Positions 25,081-37,372 of a stretch of DNA of 64,000 nt are shown here, piece by piece; the first letter of the stretch is position 1, and each line of letters begins with the position of its first letter. The notes below the pieces were generated by a model. That model was not told the DNA's origin. It searched no databases and saw nothing but the letters and a program-made list of their open reading frames with translations. The stretch is from the NCBI RefSeq assembly GCF_013373865.1, contig NC_050477.1, positions 124,001 through 188,000 of the forward strand, given 5' to 3'. Source of the DNA: Monomorium pharaonis (taxonomy: Eukaryota > Arthropoda > Insecta > Hymenoptera > Formicidae). The position numbers and the translations under genes are program-made.

Positions 25081-28000
25081 CGATTAACTTGACGATCTCT
25101 CGATGTCACATCGGTCCGGTTGGCGTTTATCCGCCGATCGCGATGGCATCGCGATCGGTTGGCGCGGCGGCTAATAGTAATCGCTCACCGGTGTGGTTAT
25201 ACCGGTTACGCGAGATTAGGATTTTTCAGTTTTCGCATCGTACACGCAGAACGTCGTGTATGCACGAGCTGCACCGTTATTAGCACGCACACGCCTCGCA
25301 ACCTAACGGTTTGCAGATTGATGCCGCGATCGACGTATGATTGATAGCGTTCGGTGCATTTAATATTTTTTCCTTTATTTCCCGGGGGGCATTAAACCGA
25401 GCGATAAATAACTGCGGCGATGCGGAATTATGGAAAAGCAGACACAACATAAGGATCTTGCTCTTTCTCTCTCTCTCTCTCTGCCTCTCTCTTTTTATCT
25501 CTCGTGCGTACGAGAGGAAGATTTAGGATCGGCTGGAATTTAAATGTGCGCGCGAAATTGAAGTAATCCAAGTAATTTATGACTCGTGTAGCTGAGATAT
25601 ATCGTAATCACATCTAATAAGATCCTCTTAAACTTTCTCTTATAATTCTTTCACGAGGAAAACTTATTTCGCTTACGTTGTACACATTGGATGATGAAGA
25701 ATAAAGAGATAAATTGGATTCTCGCGATTGATTCAAGCCCAAGGAAACTGACGTAGCAGAGCAGAGCTGGCAAGAAAAAAGAAAGAAGGAAGAACAGACA
25801 TGAAGGCAGACATCGCAGAGAGTGAATTAATAAAAATATATATATAGGAAAAGTATAATTGAAATGCCGCGCAGTTATTGAGAAAATGCTAATAATTATC
25901 GAGAATCCCGCGTAGCAACCTTAACACGTAGGGAGAGGAGGTGGGGGAGGAGGGGGGGAGGAGGAGGCGGCTTTCATAAATCTCCGCGAGTCACTCAAGT
26001 TACTTGGAACATTACTTAACTCAATCACGCGGCTCCTAACTGCGAAAACAAAAGGAAGGATATCCGAGAGAGCGGCGCGAGTATGCCAATTATAGTTCGC
26101 CTCCGTCTCGATTTTTATCGGAAGTGCAGTAAGTCTGCGGAAATGGGCTTCTCTCACCCAGGACTCCCGGGCTCTCCTCGAGAGCATTCGAACGAGCTGG
26201 AACTTTTAATTTCACGCGTTAATGACAGCCGCTCGGTTAAAGGATATTCTTTATTACTCCGCCGCCGACGCCTTCCTGCCCCGCCGCAGCCTCCCTTTTC
26301 TCGCTTTTTGACGTGGTCCGGGGCGAGAGGGGGAGGGCGGGGGTGCTTCGGAAAGTCTCGGACACGGTCTGCGGGTTCGCAGGAGCGCGGAGGATCAGAA
26401 AAGACGACCGAGACAGCGGTGGGAGAAAGAGTGAGAGAGAGAGAGAGAGAGGGAGAGGATAAGAGGTCGGACGGTAAAGCTCGCGCGGCTCGCGAGAGAC
26501 GAGGGGTTAATCACGACTTTGGAGGAATACTTGCGCGCGACGGTATGCGTTTTCCACCCTCGTCCTTCCTACCTTCCTCCGACGTTCCTTCCTTCGTTGC
26601 AATGCTAGTTTTTCCTCTTTCCCTTCTCTTCTGCCCGTCTCTTTCTCCCTATCGGCTTCCTCTCGTCTTGTCCACCCTCTTTACGCTTACGGGCAACCCC
26701 AATCCTCTAGTACATTTTGCACTCCGTGTTTTCGCCTTGCAATGTTCAATATATCGTACGCGCCATCAACTTTGGAACTCTTTCGCGAACATTCCTCTTA
26801 TCCCCTTTCGCGGATCTTCCCTCGCTCCCTCGCGAGCTTCTCATTCTTTCTTCGGCGCGGAAATTAGTTCAGAAATTTACGCGGACGTTGTCCGCATTTG
26901 CGTTAATACTTCCAGATGGAGTTGAGATCTTATCCGCGTGCGAGCGGAGAAGGAAGCTGCCGACCTCATATCGATCTCGCGCGAATCGTGCGATTACTTG
27001 AAAAGCGCAATGATGTTCCGATATCGCGATTTAAGGGAAACTGTAATGAAATGAAATTCTCCCCTTGCGATTCCGTCTTATCTCAGTGGAAATGGTCAAG
27101 TTAATACACTTAGCTTAATGTACAAACTAATGGGTATATTTAATATACTAATAGTGACTTTAAGTTTCCCTCAACTTTAAATTTCTCGACTTCAAATTTC
27201 CCCCCTCGGATCGTCCAGTATTATCAATATCCTGCAACTAGGAGCATCCGTCTCATTATGCGGTCGAATGCGAGAGCCACAAGTGTCCCGTAGTACCTCA
27301 ATATGTAAGCGGCTTGAGGCAATGATACGTTAAACCACACGGGAGAAAACCACACCGGGCACTTGGCTTATTACATCTATTTATGTAGCAGAGTTATGGC
27401 CGCGATACAACACAAAAACCCCTTCGTCTTTTCTAACACATGAAAAAATTTTAGAAGCAAAAAAAAAAGGGAAGAACTGCGTAAACTTATTATTTACGAT
27501 CTCATTTAATCTGGAATTTATTCTATGCAGTCTAGCACAGGCTCAACTTTTAAACGACATTGACTTTATTTTTGAAATATTAATATCTAACAAATTATAG
27601 TGTCACAAATGACATGATGAATGATTCAGAATTATTATCTATTTTTCATTCTTATAATCTCTTATTATTTTCTCGAGTCCCTCGAATGGACGTAAAATAT
27701 TGTTTTTTCCTATTTATACAACGTATAACAAATTCATTCAGTCCCCCGTTCCGCCAACGAGACTTAATTACTTCCGAATCTTTTTCTATTTCCCCGCCGT
27801 TCGACCCAATTTGTCAGAGTATTTGTGCTCGGAACAAGTTTGTTCCGCAATCCCTCGTCTGCGAGCGTGAAACTCCCCTTCGCGACGACGATATCTCGCT
27901 TCGACCTGCTTTCCTACAACAATCCATGACGTAATGAAGCGCATCCGCTCAGCTTCCGAATCTTTTCTTTCTCCTCGCGGTGCATCGCCCGCTCGCGTCC

Positions 28001-28340
28001 CACCGACTCCCCCCGCCGCTTCCCCCTTGTTCTTTCCCTCGTACTTATCTGACTCTGGCCAATCACTCTTACCTCCACCGTTTATTCCGCCCTTCTTTTT
28101 CTCCTATCGACTTCCCGGACTTCTCTCCCGGACGAAACGAACTGATCCGAACTTCGCGATTCTACGGGGTTTCATTTACAGTTCCCCAAGTTCCGCGTCT
28201 TTCGAGCACGATTCGTTGGCGTTTTACAGTTCCCGTCCCGGTTGCGTTTGCACGAGCCGTTTGGCAGTTACCTGTAATTCTTGCAGTTGTCGTTTTCCAC
28301 GACTTTCCATGCAAGATACACCAGAAAGTTTATGCTCTAA
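25081..28340. other. CpG- and pyrimidine-rich block with the longest open frame of the window
   Basis: A 280-codon plus-strand frame starts at an ATG at 26083 and ends at 26925. It is Arg/Gly/Ser/Pro rich, reads Arg-Glu repeats from a (GA)n tract and has no recognisable domain, so I treat it as chance. A G-rich run lies at 25931-25970. Pyrimidine-rich DNA at 27700-28340 gives Ser/Pro/Phe-rich frames in two registers, typical of composition bias. Confidence 0.6.
25931..25970 (+). other. G-rich run, possible G-quadruplex
   Basis: GGG, GGGGG and GGGGGGG tracts alternate with AGGA-type spacers. A four-tract fold is possible by splitting the 7-G run. Confidence 0.4.
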
Positions 28341-30669
28341 ATAACTTTCATTAAGTTGAGAAATTTCTTAATGAAGAAGACATCTAACGTAATTGTTTGT
28401 CATACTTTAACTTTGATTTGATAATTCGATGTGACGCACGCAAAATTCATACCTTGTTAATTTAATTTCATAACTTTGTCCGTATTCTTTATTTAATTGT
28501 CATTCTGTGTCGTGTTAGTGTCTTTCTATCTCTCTTTCTCTCTCTCTCTTTCTTCCTCATTCTCTAATATTTAAAATACTACTTCTTCATCTTTTGTTAC
28601 AATGTTAAGAAATATTTCGTTAAAATTCTCGTAATAACTAAAAGGCAATTATACATAAAGTCACCTTTTTAAATGCATGTGGTGTACATCTAGTTAACAG
28701 TTTATTGACGATGCCTTGAGCATCTCTCTTCTCTCCAAATCTAAATAACCGCCATCTGTTCACCCTTCTCCATTCACATTTTACGATGAGAAATACGAAG
28801 CACGGAGAGATCGTAGTCGTCGACGTGATTGACTTTCGCTGCCAAATTTTGCGATCGGACAAACGTTCGGTGGCGACCGAGCTTTTCCATCGATATCGCG
28901 CGCGCGGTGCAGCGGAATCGATCTCCTCCTTTTTTTCTTCCTCCTTCTCCTCCTCCTCCTCCCCTTCGAAAATCACCCACGCCCGAATAAACTCGCCGCG
29001 CGTGTTACACTGCTACGTCGCAAATTTGTTTCACGCTCGCTCGAGTCTCCCCAAAATTAATCCACTAGCCATTACCAGCCGCGCGCACAGGCGAAACGGT
29101 ACAAACCGCTTTGTGCGCGGACACGGGCACGCGTTACGAGCCATTTTGCCGGGCAAAACAGATGGTATAGTCTCGGCTGGCCGGGTTTTTAAGCGTATCA
29201 CATCGCCGGATATCGCGTCAAACATTTTTAACGCGCTTTTAAATAATCCCTCCTCCCTCCCCCCCCCCTCCCGTTACTCCCCCTCAGATTCATACCGCAG
29301 ACTATGGTTCGCGTGTCACTGTTTACCGCTTTTTAATTGTTACTGTCGTTCCCGTTCGGTTAGGGCTTTGATATCGTTTAAATAAATTTTCAATATACAT
29401 ATTGTATACACAATGAAAATTAATTAAAAGGACTCTCGGATTGTTCCCGAAGATCAAATGGCCTAAAGTATATAATAACAGTGCTGTAATATTATTGCAT
29501 AAACAATTTATGATATTTAGTTATAGGAAACAGATTTTTTCCGACAAATATTATTTAAAATAAATAAATTTTGGACCTTTTTTTTATGTCATCTTTTTTT
29601 ATAATACCACTTTTTGATCACGTTTGCGAATAGAAATAAATAACATTTTCGTACGTGTACTTTCGTGTGCATTACGTAATATAAATTGTATTAATCATTG
29701 AGATCTGAGTACGGTTGTAACGATTGTTATATATATTGATCGCGTTTCTTGTCTCCGATAAAGGATTACAAGGCAATTGGATGTCCGCCAATGAAATTCG
29801 AGAAATTCACGAACATGCCCCCGTTCGATATTTCGACGGGGTGAGTGTATGCGCGTGTACGTGAACCTCTCGCATTCCGAACGATAAATCATCGGCAGAT
29901 GGGACCTTCGACGGGACTGAAAACTGTATATAATGTAACGTACGCAAACTACAGGCATCATTTACCGGAGAATCGAAAAAATGCCTGTATAGCCAGCGCA
30001 CGAAGAAGAGAGCCAAGGACGACCTGTCGCGATTACGTGCAGCTCCCCGCAGCCGCGATTGCAGCAAGTAATAATCGCCAGCATCCGCTGCACCGTCGAG
30101 TTCACTTAGCTAATGCCCTTGACGTTTGATGCTGCCATGATCCTTAGAACACGAAAGATGCGAAAACGCGCGCGTCTCACCGCAACCGCATACGCTCGCG
30201 TCACTTATTCGTTTCTACTATTTCCACGACTATTACTTCTACATCAAGCAGCATCCGAGAAATTGCTCCATCGACAATATCAGAGATAAAATTCACATTG
30301 TTAATTGATTAAACTTGATATTTCTTATTCCGTTCACCCTTTAAAGCATAAAATTCTTAGAAATATATATCCGTCAAAACTATGTTTTTTTTAGTCGCAC
30401 TTAAAATAATTGATACATCTGATTATTTTAGAAAGGTAATTTTTTAAAATTTTTGTAAATGTAGTGGTTTTAATTTAATTAAATTTTTCCGGACACGCCA
30501 ACACGTCGAGACTTCAATGTTTCTTCTTCCCTTTAAATTAGATTAACTTTTGCTTGTACTTTTCCTCAATCTTTCTATATTGTCATTCGGGAAAGCCTGT
30601 GTCTGTAGATGAGTGTGTATGTAAAGTGTGTAACTGTGTATTATAGATGTGATGAACACAGGTCCGTTT

Positions 30670-30737
30670 GTTAAGCCCAAATGACTGTGCGGATCAGTCA
30701 TCCCTGCGGGAAGTGTGAAGAAATTGTCGGGCTTAAC
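30670..30737. ncRNA. Cloverleaf-like nested hairpins, possible structured RNA (unproven)
   Basis: A perfect 9-bp outer stem (GTTAAGCCC at 30670-30678 with GGGCTTAAC at 30729-30737) encloses a perfect 7-bp stem with a 7-base loop (ATGACTG 30681-30687, CAGTCAT 30695-30701). It also encloses a small CCC-TGC-GGG hairpin at 30702-30710. The whole spans 68 bases. No tRNA A or B box is evident, so it is not a normal tRNA. The strand is arbitrary, because the structure forms on either. Confidence 0.3.
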
Positions 30738-31082
30738 CTAAGGAATATTAATTTCTCGGCATTTGTCAATACGAATGAATATTACTGCGCTGTCAAGATG
30801 TACAAGGCTATTAAGCTTTAAGGAAAATAAACCTATTTAAATAAGTATAATGATTTATCGACGTGATGTGAGAAAGAACGTACCAATGAATCTTAAGTAG
30901 CACTCGAATATGTACATGATTTGTACAAGTTAAATGAATATTAATTAAAAATCGCGCGCGCGCAAAAAAAAATATTAAGACATCTTTACACACAAAAAAT
31001 GTCAATTCCGTTGCAAAGAAAAACGATTACTCAATTTGACTTTTTTCCTTCTAATAAACAACGGTTATCTTAAAAAAAAATT

Positions 31083-31147
31083 ATTTTCTTAATAATAATT
31101 TAAAATATATTTATCATAAATTTAAAAAACATTATTATTAAGAAAAT
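31083..31147. repeat. AT-rich inverted repeat, 17-bp perfect arms
   Basis: The left arm ATTTTCTTAATAATAAT (31083-31099) is the exact reverse complement of 31131-31147, with a 31-base spacer. It lies 72 bases left of the perfect palindrome and may be part of the same fold-back structure or element. Confidence 0.85.
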
Positions 31148-31219
31148 TAATAATCTTTCGAAGAATGTTATAAAATTATGCAGAAGAAAAGTTAAAATAA
31201 TAAGCAAATTCGTAAGTTT

Positions 31220-31331
31220 TTTGTTTTAACTAAATATTCTTGATTAAAGTATGAATTTATGAGAATATACAAATATATTTGTATATTCTCATAAATTCAT
31301 ACTTTAATCAAGAATATTTAGTTAAAACAAA
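31220..31331. repeat. Perfect 112-bp palindrome with no spacer
   Basis: Each arm is 56 bases and the two arms are exact reverse complements meeting between 31275 and 31276. I checked this decamer by decamer. The outer ends read TTGTTTTAAC and GTTAAAACAA. Pairing breaks at 31219/31332. The sequence is about 80% AT and low in internal repetition. Candidate explanations are a very recent template-switch inverted duplication, a hairpin-type mobile element, or an assembly or read fold-back artefact. Confidence 0.95.
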
Positions 31332-31883
31332 TAAGTAAAATTGTGTTTATGATAAACGTACGATTTGCAGATGTATGAATGTATAAAATTTATGCTTAAA
31401 ATAAATAATATCAATTTAATTAATTATATACAAATTAATTAATATTTTTTATACACAGTTTTCGTAAATACAATTTGTTTCAAGTAGACATTAAGTGTAT
31501 TTTAGAAATATTATCAAGAAAATATTCTTTGTGCAAAGATAATTGTTACTAAAAAGAGGAAAACTAAAAATTGAGCGATCGCTTTTCCCCAGCACGAAAA
31601 TGATATTTTTCTGTGTGCAGAAAGTTCCCTAATTAAATTAATTAAACCAACCAAACACAAAACGTATACACTTTCTTCCTCCCTCTTCCTCTCCTTTTCA
31701 ATTAATTTCAATTTTGTAGGTTGCGTTAGTAAAAGTCGGATAGCAGTCGTTTGCCCCGATAGAGGAGCCAAGCACTCTTTCAGATGAGTGATTACTTTTT
31801 ACGTTACTCTTTACGTCGCCGGTAAATTCCTACCCTCATTTTAAAACCACTTTATATGTATACAAGAGCGGCGTTCAAGTTTA

Positions 31884-31921
31884 GACGACGACGACGACGA
31901 CGAAGACGCCGACGACGACGA
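31884..31921. repeat. (GAC)n-like trinucleotide run
   Basis: GAC units with two interruptions, at the edge of the CpG-rich block starting near 31.9 kb. Confidence 0.85.
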
Positions 31922-32669
31922 GATCCATTTAACTAAATTAATAAGAGCCTGCTGGGAGCACGCACGGCGACGTAAATCCGGCACCGTTGCCGCCACAGCT
32001 CGGCCCGTGACAGCTCAGTCTCTAGGTGTCGCGCGTAAAGGAGAACGTAAGAGTGGCACCTCTTATCTTCCACTTTTACACGGACTGTGGCGGCGCGATC
32101 ACTATAATACCACCGTGCCGTTTCGCACGAGAGAATCACGTCCCCGTGTAAGAGCATGTCCCGCGTTACGTACGTACGTGCGTCGTCTTCGCATGCACGT
32201 TACGCACGCTGATCGCACGCAGATCGGGAGACGAGATTTCACGCGATACGACGCCGCCGGCGGCGTGAGCACCTAAGTACCATGAAACGTGCGGCGCGAC
32301 GCGACGCGATGCCGGTCGCGCGCACCGACGCCTCGGCCGACGCGCGTCTGCCGAAGCGTGTGCCCCGAGCGAGCGGTGTGTGGACCAAACGAGGCGTGTC
32401 GCGGAAAAAATTGCTGCCGCGATAAAGGCACGGAGTCAGGGCCGTTCGCTCTTCCCCCCTATCTCTCTGCGACGTTGTGTTTAGTAATTTCACGGTGAGA
32501 CAGATCGCGACGCTCCTCCGCGCGCCCGGCTAACGGCCGGCCGACAAATAAATAATCCGCCGCCGCGCGCTATCACTGACTCATCGGTTCCAGCCGCGGC
32601 TCCGAGTAAAACGGAGCTGCAAATGTCACGCCTCGTCGATTATTCGCCGCGATGATACGTAACGCGTGC

Positions 32670-32888
32670 TGCACTGACGAAAAAATGTTGTTAATTTGAA
32701 CGAAACTTTTCCAACTAAATTAAATTTTGCCTGTATTCGAGTATTTATACATTTCAATTAACTATATAACTACTTGAATTGAAATTTGTGCATTTAAGTT
32801 GAATGAGTAAATTCTCGAACTAACGAAATTTTAATTTAGTTGGAAAATTTTGTCAAATCGACAATATTTTTTTTTTTTCCAGCGCGCT
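32670..32888. mobile_element. MITE-like fold-back element of about 219 bp
   Basis: The two halves are imperfect reverse complements over roughly 85-100 bases each. They contain an 18-bp perfect core (32707-32724 pairing with 32830-32847, TTTTCCAACTAAATTAAA). The outer ends are GCACTGACG on the left and CCAGCGCGC on the right. It has no coding capacity. Size, AT content and almost complete self-complementarity fit a miniature inverted-repeat transposable element. Family and target-site duplication are not determined. Confidence 0.6.
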
Positions 32889-35589
32889 GATTCATTTACA
32901 TCGGTATTTCCTAATCAAATGGCTCTACGTAGTACGGATCACTAATAAATTGTTTATTTTGGAAACAAAATTAATTGTTAACTGTTGACGTGTGTTGCGT
33001 TGAAGTACCGTCGTGTCGAAGGAGATTAGATGGATCTATTAGATGGATAGATAAAAATGCCTCTCTCGATGATCGGTCGGACGAATGAAGGATTTACGGC
33101 GTGGAAAATTTATTTCGCGCCGACGGGAATTTATCTATTTGGGGGTGAGGAAGAAGCCCCGCATATTGTGAAACACCCTCCCCGACTGATTATACGACGC
33201 GACAGGAATTTTCCGCGAGAACGGATGACGCAATAAATGACGCTCCGTCCACCGGTCTATCGGCCGGTCTTTTTTCACCTCGCGGCTTAAACCTTTACTT
33301 CGTTCCCCATCCCCTTCGTTTGTCTCCTCGCGGAGACTATTAACGAGACGACGGCGCGCGTGGGGGATGAGGCTTCGTAAAATCGCGCACCGTTCTTATC
33401 TCTCTGGGCGAGATTGTCGCTCCGGGACGAAGTTTCCTTATCGTTCCGTTCATCGTTTCCCATCGACGGAAGAAGTTCGCCTCTCGGATAACGAGAAGCT
33501 TCCGAAACCCGCACGCCCGCTCGAATATGACCGGCCGATCGCCTCTTTTGACTTCCGCAACGATGAAATTCCGATTCTCCAATCTTCGCGAACACGTCTC
33601 TAAGGGAACACGCAGTTCCCGTTTAACAGAGACGCGCTGTTATTCGCGTCGCGCAAAACTTGGCGCGAGGTTTAGCCCGCGCGAATTCCGAGACCCTCTT
33701 GGATCTCGTGTTAACGCGCGGCGCGCGCAAATAAAAGAGGTGAGTTCTACATTTCAGATTTACAAATTAGAATTATAAATTCTCGCGTCGAAGATAAATC
33801 GCTGGCAGTTCCCGCCGGAGCAGCGCGATTCCGTATCTTCAGAACGCGCTCCGCATATTTCTCCCGGCTACAGAGGGATTCAGTCGGATTTAAATAAGTG
33901 AAAACGCGAATGTAATTAACGGATATCTGCGATCTCGCTCTCTCTCTCTTTGCCTTTTTTCTTTCTTTCTTTCTACCTTCGCGCGTTACCGATAACTACA
34001 TCCTCGCACCGACTCGACTCCGCTATCGATATGTACCCAGGCGGTCGAGCAGTCAACCCGGTTGGTTATCGAGCAGCAAGTGCCGAGAGTATCGCGTTCG
34101 ATACGACCGTCATTAAACAAGCGATCGGCGATGCCGATAACCGCTCGCATAATTGCTCGCAGGGTCAAGTGTATCCGCCGCGTTCGCAGATACGCGTTTC
34201 CACGCGATCGGGAACGGGCGACGCAACTTTTCCGGGTGGTTTACCGAGCCGTGAAAGATAAAACGGTGTTGAAGCAGCCGAAGCGGGAACAAAGGGAAAA
34301 ACGATTGGACTTGGACGCATTATCCCTCCCGTCGAGGAGAACGCTCGCGGGAGATTTTCCATCAATCTCACTCCCGAATTCGATGAGGAAGATTAAACGA
34401 CGAGCGCGCGAGGGGGGGGGGGGGCGACGAAGCCCGACCTACCTACCGCTTTTTCCTTCGCGTCTCTGTAAATTATTCGTTGTCGCGCGTCCCGAAGGCA
34501 CTAAACTGCTTTACGGTGGTCGCCAACTGCGGCGCTTCACCGGCTAAGTTGATTCGGCGACGCAATTTAACAGGGGTTAGGTGGGTAAACATTTCCGCAA
34601 GCAGCGATCTCTCACCGTTGCGGCGCGAAAAAGTCGATCCCTTACGATCGCATCGGATTTGCGAGACGTCGCCGCTAAACGATCGACGACAAACGTAGGG
34701 ACACGAGTACTCGCGAAGTTAAAAATGTCACGGCTGTTTTCGCGTTGTCGGGATAATCGGGAGGGAGAGAGAAAAAAAAAGAAAAAAAAATGGATACGTA
34801 GGGATTTCTTTGAGATTTATCCGAATGATATATCTTGTTTGGAAGCATAATATTGATTCAACTTTTTAACGTTTAAAGCTTTGAGATTCTTTTAGCGTGG
34901 TCAATTGACATGAGCTTGAGGCTTATTATTACATGTAATTTCAATATTTGATCGTGCAATATAAGCTGATTGCATTGTAATTATTCTGTTATATGGGAGA
35001 GATTATTTTGATAGACCAGATATATTAGAGCATACCGATAACATAAATTCCAAGGATAACCGTCTCGTAAAGTAGCCTCATTAGCTACGTAATGGTAATC
35101 TTATTTCACCATGAAACAAGATGAAGCGCGGGGAGAGTTGCGAGTTATCCGACATTAAAAAGAAAGAGATTTTTCTCGCTGTATGAGCTTTTTAATATAA
35201 GACCGAAATAAGCCCGGCAGTAAAAACACGACGTTCAACTCAGGCATCAACAACAATGTATTACTTTCGGTATCAGAAAGAGAATTACATACAAAGCTTG
35301 TTACGTCAGACAGATTTCACGAATCGCATCGCGCGACCTGAATTTGCGTAATCCATATTTCTTTTTCAGATTTACGGAATTGTAATAATATTTATCAACA
35401 CGCTTTTAAAACGTCTCTGCGATCTCTCGCGCGCGGAACATGTAACAAATACAAGAGACGTTTTCGCGCCGAGTCGAGATTCCGATTAAGAGATGACCCA
35501 TTTAATCGCAGGTTGCGAGAGAGATTCCGTTCAATTAACTCGCGGCATGTAACGCTTTAGCGCAGAGCGTAGCTGAAATAAAGATATAG

Positions 35590-35591
<2 letters not shown>

Positions 35592-35664
<73 letters not shown>
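35592..35664. repeat. (CT)n microsatellite, 73 bp, longest in the window
   Basis: Thirty-six uninterrupted CT units. A mirror-symmetric polypurine/polypyrimidine tract of this length can form triplex (H-DNA) and offers many GAGAG sites on the minus strand. Confidence 0.95.
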
Positions 35665-35668
<4 letters not shown>

Positions 35669-36905
35669 ATCCGATTCGTCTATTGCGAATACGCTCGAAT
35701 CCAAGTAATCGCTGATGCGATGCGCCCGCGAACTCGTAGAAAATAATGGAGCGCGAAAATATGAAAAATAAAAACTAGAAACATTACACTTCCAGCTGAG
35801 TAAATTTAATTTTGAAATATTACGAATTACAATGCAGCGCAGATATGAAATAAAAGATATTACGTGGAAAAAAAAACAACGTTATTACCGGGAAAGTAAG
35901 GAATATACTTTCGCGGAAGTTGATCGAATAACATTTTGTTTTTCCGTGGAAACGGAGGAAATACTTCGGTATTCGTTGTGCTGTATGATAGATCGGGTAC
36001 ACGACGTTAACGTAAAGTATAATTCCGTTTTACCTCCACATTGTGTGTTCCTTACTTTTTCCAGCTTGCCTTTTTCCCACCCCTTGCCTCCCGTATTTTT
36101 TATCGTGTTTTCTTACGTGCAGGCGCATGCCGGGACGACGCACGGCATATTTCGTTTTAAATCGCGCGTGCCCGCGTCTACGTTTTACACGCGCGTTTAA
36201 AACGGATTATTGCAAACACCTCGCGCGTTTAACGTATGCAAACTCGGTGGCGACAAACTCGCTTAACAAGCGAGCGAGCCCGCACGCGCGCGCGCGCGCG
36301 ATGAATATTCGGCTACTTTAAGCCGTCCGGCCGGCCGGGGCTAATGTCAAGCCGGCCAACTTCGTCGCAACGTTTTTGCTTATCACGCTTCTCTCGCCGT
36401 CCCGTCGGCGAAAATTGAAAAGGGAAAAAGAAAACAGAGAGCTGACGAACTTTGCGCGCTTTCTACGACCCGCGGGGAAACTGCGGGAAGCGCAATTTCG
36501 GATCGTCGCCATTCCGCTTCTGTCGTATACACAGAACGCTCCGCAATTTGCGATTCTAATTTTAATACCAAATTCTCCGACCAATCTGGAGTCGATTTTT
36601 CCGAGGCGGGAATGTTCGCGGGAGGACGTCATTTTTCTGGGCGACGACTCTTTTTTTTTTTTTTTTAGCACCGGATATCCTTCGCGCGAACTGTGAGACT
36701 CGAATTAAAATTCCTTTAAACTTCACCTGTGAAATTAACTGGAGAATATGATTTTGTCTGTCCATCTTTTGGAGCTCAGTTTATGAAACACGTCTTCTTT
36801 TTACCTTGAAAATCATCGGTACGTTCCGCTGCGGAAAAATCGATTGAAAGTTGATCGGCAAATTTGCCGTTCAAATTAAGATTGCAGTTGCAGGAGATGC
36901 ATCGT

Positions 36906-36997
36906 CAATAACTCAACAGTAATATAATAAAAGTAATATCTTTTTCCTTTTTTAAAGAAAAAGAAATCACGAATATTTTACTGTTGACGCCGAGTTG
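36906..36997. repeat. Imperfect 92-base hairpin
   Basis: The left side carries CTCAACAGTAA and TCTTTTTC. The right side carries GAAAAAGA and TTTACTGTTG, then GAGTTG. The stems pair with bulges around a TTTTTTAAA loop. The size is that of a microRNA precursor, but the stem is broken and AT-rich, so a degraded fold-back element is at least as likely. Confidence 0.4.
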
Positions 36998-37372
36998 TCT
37001 TTTTTTTTTTCGATATTGTATCTTCGCTTCCGACATCGCTAAATCACCCGGGAGTTGGTATCAAATGGAAAACATCGGCGGCACCGATCGACACGCTGAA
37101 GAATAAAATGTTAAACCTTGCTCATGGATAACTCTGGTCGTTACCCTCTGTACGCCTGTACGGCGCGCTCCCAATTCTCAATTTTGGCGGTGTTTTTCTA
37201 CATTGTTTTGTTTTTACGCGTTCGCGAAAATCTCACAGGAAAATATTCAGAATAGGATGGGTGGAAATAGTTTTCACATTTTTTTCTGTTTTGTTTCGTT
37301 AAACTATACTATTTTTTATGTAATTCGCACCGACCCGTGCGCGTAACTTGAATCCGTGCGAAAAAAAATAGT

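Larger units (their letters stand above)
28341..31860. other. Non-coding block containing palindromes and structured repeats
   Basis: A CpG-rich island at 28781-29370 and another at 29801-30260 sit in AT-rich DNA. The AT-rich part from 30261 to 31860 carries the cloverleaf-like repeat, a 17-bp-arm hairpin and the 112-bp perfect palindrome, all listed separately. No coding gene is seen. Confidence 0.65.
31861..35560. other. CpG-rich block, possible promoter-like DNA, with a MITE-like element
   Basis: Position 31884-31921 is a (GAC)n-like run. Dense CpG DNA at 31950-32650 has overlapping Arg/Ala-rich frames on both strands. A fold-back element lies at 32670-32888. CpG-rich DNA continues at 33100-34750, with a 13-G run at 34412-34424. 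I see no exon with family resemblance. The composition would fit a transcription start region, but no core promoter motif was established. Confidence 0.55.

Noticed and set aside
30670..30737. Cloverleaf-like structure considered as a tRNA gene
   Set aside because: The internal A and B box sequences and the normal arm sizes are missing. I saw no convincing tRNA gene in the window.
36906..36997. Hairpin considered as a microRNA precursor
   Set aside because: The stem has several bulges and an AT-rich lower-complexity arm, and I recognise no known insect microRNA seed in it. It is kept only as a repeat.
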